Positions 46,456 through 55,787 of a stretch of 64,000 bases of DNA are shown here, one piece after another. The stretch's first letter is position 1. The number at the start of each line of letters is the position of its first letter. Location: the NCBI GenBank assembly GCA_017792445.1, contig CP051232.1, positions 868,001 through 932,000 of the forward strand. Direction: 5' to 3'. The notes under the pieces are model-generated. The model was not told where the DNA came from. It searched no databases and saw only the letters and a list, made by a program, of their open reading frames with translations. The DNA comes from Maritimibacter sp. (lineage in GTDB: Bacteria > Pseudomonadota > Alphaproteobacteria > Rhodobacterales > Rhodobacteraceae). The translations under genes were made by a program, and so were the position numbers.

Positions 46456-48441
46456 TCAGTTCCCGCCCAGCAGCTTGAACAACTCTCCCGCCGCGCGGTT
46501 GGTAAGCTCTTCCTTCAGCGTGTCCTCGATGTTGTCGAGGCTCTCGACCTCGATCCCGAGTTCCTCGCTGATCTTCTCGGTCACCACGTCCTCGGCCCGG
46601 TCTTTCAGTTCCTCGATCTCGTCGCCGAACTCTTGCTTGACCATCGCTTCGAGATCCAGCTTGAAGCGCGGATCGGCCCATGGCCCCGAGATGATCAGCG
46701 GCACCCGCAAGCCCTGCCCGGTCTGCTGCTCCAGCAAAACCGGCAACAGGCGATAGTCGAGAACCTGCTCGCCGATACCAACCGTCCCCTCGCCCGTCGC
46801 CGTCAGGATCGGCGCGGCCAGGGCGAAGTCGTCGTTGCGCAGCACGCCGCCGTCCACGGTGAAGGTCATTCCGACGCTGTCGAAGATCGTCTTCTGCCCC
46901 TCGCCCACGTAAGAGGCGTCAAGGTTGCGGATCATCCCGGCGATATCGAGCCCACGCATCTCGCCCTGCCCCAGTTGCAGTGCGCCGTCGCCCGACAGGC
47001 TGCGCATCAGTGCATCGACGCTGTCCCCGACGCCCAGCATGTTCAGCGTGAACTCTGCCGGCGCGTCCAGCCGGTCATAGTCCGCCATCTGAACCAGCAG
47101 CGGCTGCAGCGCGAGCCCCGCGCCGGTCAGGTTCGCGCGGATCGACAGACCGCCGTTCCCGTTGACCACGAAGGCGCCGGCGATGGTGCCGCCATATGCG
47201 CCCAGTTCGCGGATCTCGGTGACGGCGCGGCCGTCGGCCAGGGTCGTGCGCAGACCGGTCCGGCCCAAAGAGACGATGCCAAGATCGACGCTGTCCGCCG
47301 CAAGTGAGATATCCGCGTTCACCGTGTGCAGCGCGCTGACATCGATGCGGTCCGTCGGCCAGCCGGTCGCCGCGCCACCGCCGGACCCGCCGCCCGAGCT
47401 CTCGCCGCTGCCACCACCCAGCGCGGAGAAATCCAGCGCCCCGCCCGTCAGCCGGCCGACGATGCTGGGCTTCGCCCCCGACAGGTCCACATCCGCCTCG
47501 ACCGCCAGCCGGTTGCTGTCCAGCGTCAGGGTGCCATCGCGCAGGGTCAGCCGCCCCTCATCCGTGGCCGTCACCTCGGCGTTCAACGCGATCTTGCGGC
47601 CCAGCCCCTCGGGGATCGCCGGTGCCGGCTGATCGAGCAGAGCGAACAGGTCCGCCATCGCTGCCATGTCCGCCGTCAGGCGACCGCCCGCCGCCATCGG
47701 CGACAGACCGGCGCGACCCTCGAAGGCAATGCTGTTGCCCCCCACGGTGGCGGCAAGGCTGACGGGAACGGCTCCGCTTTGCAGGAAAGCGGCAAGTTGC
47801 GACACCGTCACCTCGGCCCCGACCTGCTGTCCCCGCATAATGGCCGAGACACTTGCATCGGCGGCGCCTGCGAAATCGGGAAGATGCGCCGTCACGTCGA
47901 TTGCGGAGACCTCCGTACGTGTTCCGGCGGCATGATCGACGAAAACGACCCGCCCGGTCGTCACCCGTGCCTTGTCCACCGCGAAGACCGGCAGACCGCC
48001 GGGGGTCTCGACCGTCTCGGGCACCTCTTCGGTCGGGACGGTATCGGCGGCGGCAGGGCTGGACATATCCCAGTTCCGGCGTCCGTCCGCCGCGATTTCC
48101 AGCAACACCTCGGGCGCATCCGCCGCGACGTTGGTGATGTGGATGTCACCCCGGATCAGCGCCATGAGGTCGACGCCCAATGACAGACCGTCCGCCTTCA
48201 GCATCGGCCCCGCGTCGGACCAGTCGGCATTCGCGATGGTCACCGGTCCGGTGGAAACGCCCAGAACAGGATAGATGGATGGGCGGATATCGCCCGAGAT
48301 GGTCATCTCGCGGCCCGTCGCGGCCTCGAAACGTTCGGTGGCGATGCGTGCGATCCGTTCGGTGGGAAACAGCAGCAAGGCCGCCACCCCAAGCAAAACG
48401 ACGACGCCCAGCGCCAGCACGATCCGGACGATCCAACGCAT
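46456..48441 (-). CDS. AsmA-family membrane-anchored protein
   Basis: 661 residues from ATG 48441 (AGGGG upstream). One N-terminal membrane segment (VRIVLALGVVVLLGVAALLLF) anchors a large beta-rich periplasmic body: the AsmA N-terminal domain (RPSIYPVLGVSTGPVTIANADW), a Gly/Ser linker rich in GGGSG near residue 360, and the AsmA-like C-terminal region (SGDGALQLGQGEMRGLDIAGMIRNLDASY). AsmA-like proteins are linked to lipid transfer to the outer membrane. The DUF1127-like gene lies 121 bp upstream on the same strand. Confidence 0.9.
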   Translation of the reverse strand: MRWIVRIVLALGVVVLLGVAALLLFPTERIARIATERFEAATGREMTISGDIRPSIYPVLGVSTGPVTIANADWSDAGPMLKADGLSLGVDLMALIRGDIHITNVAADAPEVLLEIAADGRRNWDMSSPAAADTVPTEEVPETVETPGGLPVFAVDKARVTTGRVVFVDHAAGTRTEVSAIDVTAHLPDFAGAADASVSAIMRGQQVGAEVTVSQLAAFLQSGAVPVSLAATVGGNSIAFEGRAGLSPMAAGGRLTADMAAMADLFALLDQPAPAIPEGLGRKIALNAEVTATDEGRLTLRDGTLTLDSNRLAVEADVDLSGAKPSIVGRLTGGALDFSALGGGSGESSGGGSGGGAATGWPTDRIDVSALHTVNADISLAADSVDLGIVSLGRTGLRTTLADGRAVTEIRELGAYGGTIAGAFVVNGNGGLSIRANLTGAGLALQPLLVQMADYDRLDAPAEFTLNMLGVGDSVDALMRSLSGDGALQLGQGEMRGLDIAGMIRNLDASYVGEGQKTIFDSVGMTFTVDGGVLRNDDFALAAPILTATGEGTVGIGEQVLDYRLLPVLLEQQTGQGLRVPLIISGPWADPRFKLDLEAMVKQEFGDEIEELKDRAEDVVTEKISEELGIEVESLDNIEDTLKEELTNRAAGELFKLLGGN

Positions 48442-48562
48442 TTTCTTGCCCCTGCCCTGATTAATTACCGTCAGGATAGGCGGCGCGGCCCCGCCACTCA
48501 AGCGGGCGAAGCGGCAGACCGGGAGAACGGCGGGAGTTTTCCGTCATCCCGGTCCGCTGGTT

Positions 48563-48769
48563 TCACCATTGGCCGGTCAGGAAGAACTTGTTCGCCATCG
48601 GCGCATCGCTGGCGGGCAGACCGGCGTCGCGGCGCTGTTCCGGGGTCATACGCTGCATCTTGCGGCTTTCGCGATACTGCGCGTCACGCTGAAGAAGCCA
48701 GGCCAGCAGGCCCTTGCGGCGCTTGACCTGCGGGACGAAACGGGCGGTGCTTTCGGTACGGGTGGTCAT
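48563..48769 (-). CDS. DUF1127-like small protein
   Basis: 68 residues, basic N-terminus (RFVPQVKRRKGLLAWLLQRD) and a DUF1127-like C-terminal half (RESRKMQRMTPEQRRDAGLP). DUF1127 peptides in alphaproteobacteria affect RNA turnover and stress or phosphate responses. The match is to the general pattern and not exact. AGGAG/GTTG upstream on the minus strand. Divergent from the regulator gene across 144 bp. Confidence 0.6.
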   Translation of the reverse strand: MTTRTESTARFVPQVKRRKGLLAWLLQRDAQYRESRKMQRMTPEQRRDAGLPASDAPMANKFFLTGQW

Positions 48770-48913
48770 CGGTCCAACTCCTTGGGTTGCTTCGTTGGAC
48801 TCACTGTCGCAGACGACCGTAGAGTTCTCGTCAAAGCGACCCCGATTTCCGGGTGGCCTTCCGTCAAAAGCGCGTCAAAAATGATGCTGCGGGAATTCAC
48901 GAAGCGACGCGGC

Positions 48914-50785
48914 ATGCAATCGAAGCTGGAACTGAGGATCGACGGGCCGTTCGAGGCGCGGGACGAAAGCGGCGCGCCCGTCGCCGGTCTGTCTGCGCGC
49001 GGACGGGCGATGCTGGCGTTCCTCGCGCTGTCGCCCGATACCCGCGCCTCGCGCGAGACGCTGGCGACGTTGCTGTGGGGCGACCGCGCCGAGACGCAGG
49101 CGCGCGGATCGCTGCGGCAAGAGTTGTCGGCGCTGCGCAAGGTGCTGCCGGAAGGCGTGCTTGACGCGGACCGCGACTGCGTGCGGCTGATTGGTGCGGC
49201 CGTCGCGCCCCCGCCTCCGGGCGCGGTGTTGCTGGACGGTGTCGCGATCAGTTCCGGCGCGTTCGAGGACTGGCTGCGCGATGCACGTTCGCGGCGGGCC
49301 GACGATCTTGCCGACAGGTCTTTGACCGCCGCCCGCGCGGCTTTGGCGGCCGGCGACGGCAGGACGGCGCAGGCGGAAGCGGCCCGCGCGCTTGACCACG
49401 CCCCGGACAGCGAAGCGGCGTTGCGCTGCCTGATCGACGCCGTCGCGGCGGGCGGGGACCGCGCAACCGCCCACGCCGCGTTTCGCCGCTACGTCGAACG
49501 GCAGCACACCGAACACGGAACACAGGTGCCCGCCGACCTGCAGGCGCTGGTCGATGGGGTCCGCGCCCCGGCCGCCGCCCGCCCCGAGGGTCGCGAGCCC
49601 GCCGTCGCCGTGCTTCCGTTCGACGAGTTGTCCGGCGGGGCCGGCGACATGTTCGCCGACGGCATCGTCGAAGAGATCACCGGCGCGCTCAGCCATGTGC
49701 AGGCCTTCCGCGTGATCGCGCGCCAGTCGGCTTTTGCGCTGAAGGGCGAGGCGCTGGACGTGCAAGAGACCGCGCGCCGCCTGCGGGCCGACTATCTTGT
49801 CGAAGGCTCGGTACGCCGCTCGGGCGACAGGGTCCGGATCGCGGTGCAACTGGTCGGTGGCGAAACCGGCGAGACGCTCTGGTCAGAACGATACGACGAC
49901 CGGATGGACGACCTGTTCGACCTGCAGGACCGGATCGCCGCGCACGTGGCGGGCCAACTTTCGCCCAGCCTGCGGCGTGCCGAGATCCTGCGCGCCCGCA
50001 GTTTCCGGCCCGAGGACCGGTCCGCCTATGATCTCGTGCTGACCGCCCTTCCCCATTTCTGGGCGCATCAGAAAGACGAGAACGCCCGCGCCGTCGCCCT
50101 GCTGAACGCGGCGCTGGAGCGCGACCCGGACTATGCCCCGGCGCTCGCCTACAAGGCGTGGGCGCTGGCGCAGCAGCCGTCCTACATGTGGTCCGACGAT
50201 CCCGACAGCGACCACCGCGCCGCCCTGACCACCGCGCGCGCGGCGTTGGAACGGGTGGGCGACCACGCGCCGTCCCTTGTCGCCATCGGTGCGGCGATCA
50301 CCCTCTCTTCCGGCGAGGTGCGGCTGGCCGAGCGGATCATCGACCGCGCCCTGACCATCGACCCGAACAACGCGTGGGGTCTGATGCGTCGGGGTTGGCT
50401 GTACACCTACATCGACCGCGCCGCCGACGCGCTGGACGTCTTCGACCGGGCCGAGGAACTTAGCCCGCTGGACCCGTTCCGGTTCAACATCTTCTTCGGA
50501 CAAGCCGTCGCCGTACGCGTGCTGGGTCGCTACGAGGAGGCGATCCGCCTGATCCACGAAGGCATGCACGCCAATCCCGGCTGCACGTGGGTCTACCGGG
50601 TGCTGGCCGGCGTCTACAAGCTGATGGGACGCGACGCCGACTCGGACGCGGCACTCGAAAAACTGCTGGAACACTATCCGCACCTTACCGCGCGATACTT
50701 GATGAACTGCATCCCGCCTTCGGCCCGCGACTTCCAGCCGGACTACGTCGACGCCCTGCGGCGTCTGGGCTTGCCGGAAGGATGA
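48914..50785 (+). CDS. SARP-like wHTH-BTAD-TPR transcriptional regulator
   Basis: 623 residues from ATG 48914; ATGs at 48881 and 48884 would add 10-11 residues and none has a strong ribosome site. Domains: winged helix (residues ~10-95, LLWGDRAETQARGSLRQELSALRKVLPEG), BTAD helical repeat (~105-205, RSLTAARAALAAGDGRTAQAE, AFRRYVERQHTEHGTQVP), the AC-associated/FlgO-like middle (AVAVLPFDELSGGAGDMFADGIVEEITGALS, ADYLVEGSVRRSGDRVRIAVQLV), and C-terminal TPRs. It is paralogous to the product of 10663-12324, which lacks the BTAD part. Targets unknown. Confidence 0.8.
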   Translation: MQSKLELRIDGPFEARDESGAPVAGLSARGRAMLAFLALSPDTRASRETLATLLWGDRAETQARGSLRQELSALRKVLPEGVLDADRDCVRLIGAAVAPPPPGAVLLDGVAISSGAFEDWLRDARSRRADDLADRSLTAARAALAAGDGRTAQAEAARALDHAPDSEAALRCLIDAVAAGGDRATAHAAFRRYVERQHTEHGTQVPADLQALVDGVRAPAAARPEGREPAVAVLPFDELSGGAGDMFADGIVEEITGALSHVQAFRVIARQSAFALKGEALDVQETARRLRADYLVEGSVRRSGDRVRIAVQLVGGETGETLWSERYDDRMDDLFDLQDRIAAHVAGQLSPSLRRAEILRARSFRPEDRSAYDLVLTALPHFWAHQKDENARAVALLNAALERDPDYAPALAYKAWALAQQPSYMWSDDPDSDHRAALTTARAALERVGDHAPSLVAIGAAITLSSGEVRLAERIIDRALTIDPNNAWGLMRRGWLYTYIDRAADALDVFDRAEELSPLDPFRFNIFFGQAVAVRVLGRYEEAIRLIHEGMHANPGCTWVYRVLAGVYKLMGRDADSDAALEKLLEHYPHLTARYLMNCIPPSARDFQPDYVDALRRLGLPEG

Positions 50786-50877
50786 AGGCGCGCGGCGCGT
50801 CCCGGCCGGGCTTGATCCACGCCAGCAGCCCCGAATGACCGCTTCCGTCAGCGCCGCTTAGGCCCTATATCGCGCGC

Positions 50878-52248
50878 ATGTCCCAGAATCCTCCCGACCT
50901 GCGCCCCGATCTGGCGCGCGCCCGCGTATCCGAGACCCGTCGCGACGGCCAGCCGACCATCGGCATGGTCTCGCTGGGCTGCCCCAAGGCGCTGGTCGAC
51001 AGCGAGCGCATCCTGACGCGGCTGCGGGCGGAAGGCTATGGCATCTCGGCCGACTATTCCGGCGCCGACGCGGTTATCGTGAACACCTGCGGTTTCCTCG
51101 ACAGCGCGAAGGCCGAAAGCCTCGACGCCATCGGCGAGGCGCTGACCGAGAACGGGCGGGTGATCGTGACCGGCTGCCTTGGCGCGGAACCGGAGTATAT
51201 CACCGGCGCGCATCCGAAAGTGCTGGCCGTGACGGGGCCGCACCAGTACGAGCAGGTGCTGGACGCGGTGCACGGCGCGGTGCCGCCGTCACCCGATCCT
51301 TTCGTGGACCTGCTGCCCTCGACCGGTGTGTCGCTGACGCCCCGGCACTACAGCTATCTGAAGATCTCGGAAGGCTGCAATCACGCCTGCAAGTTCTGCA
51401 TCATCCCCGACATGCGCGGCAAACTTGCCTCGCGGCCGCACAAGGCCGTGCTGCGCGAGGCAGAGAAACTGGTCGAGGCGGGCGTGCGCGAGTTGCTGGT
51501 GATCAGCCAGGATACATCGGCCTACGGCACCGACTGGAAGGACCGCGACGAGAAGGCGCCGATCCTGTCCCTGGCGCGCGACCTTGGCCAGCTGGGCGCT
51601 TGGGTGCGGCTGCACTATGTCTATCCCTATCCGCACGTCCGCGAGCTTGTGCCGATGATGACGGACCTGACGGCGACCGGCGGCGTGCTTCCGTATCTCG
51701 ACATCCCGTTCCAGCATGCCCACCCCGACACGCTGCGCCGCATGGCCCGCCCCGCCGCCGCCGCGCGCACGCTGGACGAGATCGCGGCGTGGCGCGCCGC
51801 CTGCCCCGACCTCGCGCTGCGCTCGACCTTCATCGTCGGCTACCCTGGCGAAACCGAGGCCGAGTTCCAGACCCTGCTGGACTGGCTGGACGAGGCGCAA
51901 CTCGACCGCGTCGGCTGTTTCAAATACGAGAACGTCGATGGCGCCCGCTCGAACGCGCTGCCCGACCACGTGCCCGAAGAGATCAAGCAGAACCGCTGGG
52001 AGAGGTTCATGGAGAAGGCGCAGGCCATCTCCGAGGCGCGGCTGGAGGCCAAGGTCGGCAAGCGGATGCAGGTGATCGTCGATCTCGTCGAGGAAGACGC
52101 CGCCACTTGCCGCACCATGCACGACGCCCCCGAGATCGACGGCAACCTGTTCATCGACGAAGGCTTCGAAGCGCTGTCCACGGGCGACGTCGTGACGGTC
52201 GAAGTCGACGAGGCCGGCGAATACGACCTGTGGGGCCGGCTGGTCTGA
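50878..52248 (+). CDS. rimO: ribosomal protein S12 methylthiotransferase RimO
   Basis: 456 residues. N-terminal UPF0004 domain [14 protein letters not shown] with its three Cys ligands, radical SAM motif CNHACKFC (CxxxCxxC) and C-terminal TRAM domain ([18 protein letters not shown]). It methylthiolates Asp88 of ribosomal protein S12. The RimO-typical [20 protein letters not shown] is intact, distinguishing it from MiaB. Monocistronic, followed by a long hairpin element. Confidence 0.96.
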   Translation: MSQNPPDLRPDLARARVSETRRDGQPTIGMVSLGCPKALVDSERILTRLRAEGYGISADYSGADAVIVNTCGFLDSAKAESLDAIGEALTENGRVIVTGCLGAEPEYITGAHPKVLAVTGPHQYEQVLDAVHGAVPPSPDPFVDLLPSTGVSLTPRHYSYLKISEGCNHACKFCIIPDMRGKLASRPHKAVLREAEKLVEAGVRELLVISQDTSAYGTDWKDRDEKAPILSLARDLGQLGAWVRLHYVYPYPHVRELVPMMTDLTATGGVLPYLDIPFQHAHPDTLRRMARPAAAARTLDEIAAWRAACPDLALRSTFIVGYPGETEAEFQTLLDWLDEAQLDRVGCFKYENVDGARSNALPDHVPEEIKQNRWERFMEKAQAISEARLEAKVGKRMQVIVDLVEEDAATCRTMHDAPEIDGNLFIDEGFEALSTGDVVTVEVDEAGEYDLWGRLV

Positions 52249-52297
52249 ACCTGACGTCCCTGTCGCAAGCCAGGACACGAGGGGCCAGCCCCTCGCG

Positions 52298-52369
52298 CTC
52301 CCCGAGGTATTTTCGAAGAGAAGAAGCAGCGCCTTTTGCCTTCTTCTCTTCCGAAATACCTCGGGGGAG
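52298..52369. repeat. long hairpin downstream of rimO
   Basis: Arms of about 28 bp, CTCCCCGAGGTATTTTCGAA... (52298-52326) pairing with the complement at 52340-52369, with three mismatches or gaps and a 13-nt loop. It may end transcription from both sides. GGGGCCAGCCCC (52281-52292) is a further small palindrome just before it. Confidence 0.7.
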
Positions 52370-52400
52370 ACGCGCCGCAGGCGCGGCGGGGCAGAGCCCC
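52341..52400. repeat. dispersed GC-rich repeat, copy 2
   Basis: TTCTTC, then GAAATACCTCGGGGGAG, CGCGCCGCAGGCGCGG and GGGGCAGAGCCCC, the same order as in 16142-16200. The right arm of the long hairpin is its first half. Confidence 0.65.
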
Positions 52401-52430
52401 GCTACCGCCCGACGACGCAGGCGCGGCGGT

Positions 52431-52799
52431 TCAGTCCGCGGGGCAGGCCGAGAAGATCAGTGGACCGTCGGCATCCTGAAACCAGACCTCGATCACGCCG
52501 GGCTCCCACGTGCCGTACTGAAACGCGATCATGACCGGGGCGATGTAGCCCGGCGATGCGCAGTAGCCGAGCCGCGAGAAGGTGCGGTCCGCGTCCCAGT
52601 TCAGCGGCAGGGCCGGTTCGAATTCGCAGAAGGTCTCGATCCCTTCCATCGTCGTTTCGGTGAGGACCATGGCGTCCTCCGGCCCTTCGCCCTCCCAGTA
52701 GCCGCACATCGCGGGATCGGTCGCAAGGCGGCTGGTCTGGGCAGCGGCGGGCAACGTTGCGGCGAGAGACAGGGCGATGGCGGGCAGCAGGCGGTTCAT
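52431..52799 (-). CDS. small exported protein, unknown function
   Basis: 122 residues from ATG 52799 (CGGAG upstream). Signal peptide NRLLPAIALSLAATLPAAAQ, then a beta-rich domain with four Cys (PAMCGYW, TFCEFE, GYCASP, SACPAD), likely two disulfides. I do not recognise the family. It lies between the rimO hairpin and adk, on the same strand as adk but after the adk terminator. Confidence 0.7.
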   Translation of the reverse strand: MNRLLPAIALSLAATLPAAAQTSRLATDPAMCGYWEGEGPEDAMVLTETTMEGIETFCEFEPALPLNWDADRTFSRLGYCASPGYIAPVMIAFQYGTWEPGVIEVWFQDADGPLIFSACPAD

Positions 52800-52958
52800 C
52801 TTCAACTCCGGACAGAGGGGCGGGGCGTGGCTTTTGATACCCCGGGCACCGCCTGGGACGAAGTTCTTTGGGGCCGGCAAGCGCGGATCCCGCCGCGTGT
52901 CGGCCTTTACGGCATTAGAAGTGGCAAGCTTGCGCCGCGACCGACATCAGAAACGAGA

Positions 52959-52992
52959 AAGGGCGCGGTCACGAATTCCGTGACACGCGCCC
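52959..52992 (-). terminator. terminator after adk
   Basis: GGGCGCG-GTCACG...CGTGAC-CGCGCCC with one bulge, followed on the minus strand by CTTTCTC. It lies about 30 nt after the adk stop and ends the distal spc operon. Confidence 0.75.
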
Positions 52993-53020
52993 CTACGAGT
53001 CTTCAAGTCGGGCCGTCCGC

Positions 53021-53599
53021 TCAGCCAAGCACCTTGGCAATGCTGGCGCGCACTTCGTCGATCGCGCCGAGGCCGTCGATCGAGGTCAGTTTGCCCTTGG
53101 CGTAGTAGTAGCCGATCAGCGGCGAGGTCTGCTTGTAGTAGGCCATCAGCCGGGTCTTCATGCTTTCGGCGTTGTCGTCGGCGCGCACCGGCTTGCCCGC
53201 CGCGCGGGCTTCTTCGGCGCGGTTCACGACGCGCGCGACCAGCGTGTCATCGTCGACCTGCATCTCGATCACCGCGTCCAGCGCCTGGCCTTCTTCGGCC
53301 AACAGGGCGCCAAGGGCGTCGGCCTGCGCCAGCGTGCGCGGGAAGCCGTCGAAGATGAAGCCGCCGCCGGCGTTGCCGGATTCGAGCTTTTCGCGGATCA
53401 GGCCGATCACGATCTCGTCGGTCACGAGGTCGCCGCGGTCCATGACCTCTGCCACCTTCTTGCCCATCTCGGTGCCCGAAGTGCGGGCCTCGCGCAGCAT
53501 GTCGCCGGTCGACAGCTGCACCATGCCGCGTTCTTCCACCAGGATTTGGGCCTGGGTTCCCTTACCGGCACCGGGCGGGCCGAGAAGAATGATGTTCAT
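53021..53599 (-). CDS. adk: adenylate kinase, short form
   Basis: 192 residues: P-loop [22 protein letters not shown]-binding [14 protein letters not shown]. It interconverts ATP+AMP and 2 ADP. It lacks the long Cys4-type LID insertion of the 214-residue E. coli enzyme (LID reduced to [18 protein letters not shown]), as is usual for alphaproteobacterial Adk. Last gene of the spc operon part after secY. Confidence 0.96.
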   Translation of the reverse strand: MNIILLGPPGAGKGTQAQILVEERGMVQLSTGDMLREARTSGTEMGKKVAEVMDRGDLVTDEIVIGLIREKLESGNAGGGFIFDGFPRTLAQADALGALLAEEGQALDAVIEMQVDDDTLVARVVNRAEEARAAGKPVRADDNAESMKTRLMAYYKQTSPLIGYYYAKGKLTSIDGLGAIDEVRASIAKVLG

Positions 53600-53668
53600 G
53601 TTGGACTGTCCCCTAAGCTTTCGGCGCGGGTGGGACCCCGCGCCGTCTCCTCCAATGCGGCGCCTTTG

Positions 53669-55024
53669 TCAGCGCCTTGCCGGGCCCTTCTTCGGACGGC
53701 GTTTGCCGCGAAGCTGGGATTTCTCGATCAGGTCTTCGTACTGGTGCGCAAGAAGATGCGACTGCACCTGCTGCACGGTGTCCATCGACACGGACACGAC
53801 GATCAGAACCGAGGTGCCGCCAAAATAGAAGGGGATCGTGAACTGTGAACGCAGAATCTCGGGCAGGAGACAAACTGCCGCAAGGTAGGCGGCCCCCAGC
53901 ACAAGGATGCGCGTCACCACGTAGTCGAGGTATTCCTCGGTCTTCTTGCCGGGACGGATGCCGGGCACGAAGCCGTTCTGCTTTTGCAGGTTCTCGGCCA
54001 CGTCGTCGGTCTTGAACGAGACGTTGAACGTGTAGAAGAACGTGAAGAACACGATCATCAGCGCGAAGAACGCCAGGTAAAGCGGCTGGCCGGGGCCGAA
54101 GTAGGCGAGGATCGTCGACATCACGGGGCCGGTCTGGCTGCCCGAGAAGGTCGAGATCGTGGTCGGCAGCAGCAGCAGCGACGAGGCGAAGATCGCCGGA
54201 ATGACGCCCGCGGGGTTCACCTTGATCGGCAGGTGCGACGAGCCGCCCTCGTACATCTTCATGCCGGCCTGACGGCGCGGATACTGGATGTGGATCTTCC
54301 GAAGCGATCGTTCCATGAAGACCACGAAGGCGATCACCGCGACCACCATCACGATCACGCCGACGATCACCGCCGGGCTCAGAGCGCCGGAGCGGCCCGA
54401 AGCGAAGAACTGCGCCAGCGCGGTCGGGATTTCCGCCACGATGCCGACGAAGATGATCAGCGAGATACCGTTGCCGATGCCGCGGGCGGTGATCTGTTCA
54501 CCCAGCCACATCAGGAACATCGTACCGCCGACCAGCGTGATCACCGTTGCGGCGCGGAAGTACCAGCCGGGGTTGGTGGCCAGGTCGCCCGCTTCCAGCG
54601 AGACGGCAAGCCCGTAGCCCTGGAACAGCGCCAGCGCCACGGTGCCGTAGCGCGTCCACTGGTTCAGTTTCTTGCGGCCCTGCTCGCCCTCTTTCTTCAT
54701 CTGTTCCAGCGACGGCACCATGGCCGCCAGCAGCTGGACGATGATCGAGGCCGAGATGTAGGGCATGATGCCGAGGGCGAAGATGCCCATCCGGCTGATC
54801 GCGCCGCCGGTGAACATGTTCAGGACGCCACCAAGACCGGCGGTCGCCTGTTCCATGAACTCGCGAAGGGCGTTGCCGTCGATGCCGGGCACCGGGATGT
54901 AGGTCCCGAGCCGGTAGACGATCAGCAGACCGATGGTGAAGAAAATCCGCTGCCGCAGCTCGGTCGCCTTACCGAAGGACGACCAGCTCATGTTCGCGGC
55001 CATTTGCTCGACTGCCGATGCCAT
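53669..55024 (-). CDS. secY: protein translocase subunit SecY
   Basis: A 451-residue inner-membrane channel with ten hydrophobic segments. Typical text is GTYIPVPGIDG, ALGIMPYISASIIVQLL, GYGLAVSLEA and the C-terminal PGIRPGKKTEEYLDYV. AGAGAGAT precedes the start. It lies between rplO and adk, the standard order. Confidence 0.97.
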   Translation of the reverse strand: MASAVEQMAANMSWSSFGKATELRQRIFFTIGLLIVYRLGTYIPVPGIDGNALREFMEQATAGLGGVLNMFTGGAISRMGIFALGIMPYISASIIVQLLAAMVPSLEQMKKEGEQGRKKLNQWTRYGTVALALFQGYGLAVSLEAGDLATNPGWYFRAATVITLVGGTMFLMWLGEQITARGIGNGISLIIFVGIVAEIPTALAQFFASGRSGALSPAVIVGVIVMVVAVIAFVVFMERSLRKIHIQYPRRQAGMKMYEGGSSHLPIKVNPAGVIPAIFASSLLLLPTTISTFSGSQTGPVMSTILAYFGPGQPLYLAFFALMIVFFTFFYTFNVSFKTDDVAENLQKQNGFVPGIRPGKKTEEYLDYVVTRILVLGAAYLAAVCLLPEILRSQFTIPFYFGGTSVLIVVSVSMDTVQQVQSHLLAHQYEDLIEKSQLRGKRRPKKGPARR

Positions 55025-55124
55025 GCGCGATCTCTCTTAAAGATGCGCCGCCTCACGGTCTCCCGGGGCGGCGCTTGGAAACACAGATAGCGATGTAAGC
55101 GCCGGTGGTGGCGCTCACAACCAC

Positions 55125-55598
55125 TTACTCGGCCGCTGCCGGGGTTTTGACGGTCAGCGAGCCGCCGGCATTCTCGACCGCCTCGACTGCCGATTTCGAC
55201 GCGCCGGTCACCTCGAGGGTCACTTTGCTGTCGAAGTCACCCTTGGCGAGCACGCGGACACCGTCCAGCTTGCGGCGGACAAGGCCGCTTTCGACCAGCA
55301 CGTCCTCGGTGATCGTGGACTTGGCGTCGATTTTGCCGGCTTCGATGAACTTGGCGATCAGGCCAAGGTTCACGACGGCGAATTTCTTGCGGTTCGGCTT
55401 GTTGAAGCCGCGCTTCGGCAGGCGCTGGTACAGCGGCATCTGGCCGCCCTCGTACCCGTTGATCGCCACGCCCGAACGGGACTTCTGACCCTTGATACCA
55501 CGGCCGGCGGTCTTGCCTTTGCCAGAGCCGGGGCCACGGCCCACACGCATGCGCTTTTTATTGGCGCCGGGATTGTCCCGGAGTTCGTTCAGTTTCAT
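55125..55598 (-). CDS. rplO: 50S ribosomal protein L15
   Basis: 157 residues from ATG 55598 (AAGGAGAAGCGAC upstream). [41 protein letters not shown] is diagnostic. First gene of the rplO-secY-adk part. In most bacteria rpmD directly precedes it; here 6.2 kb of other genes intervene, so this half must have its own promoter in 55599-55787. Confidence 0.97.
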   Translation of the reverse strand: MKLNELRDNPGANKKRMRVGRGPGSGKGKTAGRGIKGQKSRSGVAINGYEGGQMPLYQRLPKRGFNKPNRKKFAVVNLGLIAKFIEAGKIDAKSTITEDVLVESGLVRRKLDGVRVLAKGDFDSKVTLEVTGASKSAVEAVENAGGSLTVKTPAAAE

Positions 55599-55787
55599 TG
55601 TCGCTTCTCCTTGCCGGATGCGGCCCCCAGCGACGGATGGGCCGACCTCGGCGTTTCTTCGATTGTCGGATTCGGGCCCCCTCGGGACCACCGGAGGCGT
55701 ATAGACGGGATCGGCGGGGCGTTCAAGGGCTCGGGAAACAGACGGGGCGACCGTTCGGGCCGCCCCTTCCGTAGCTTGCAGGGAGGA

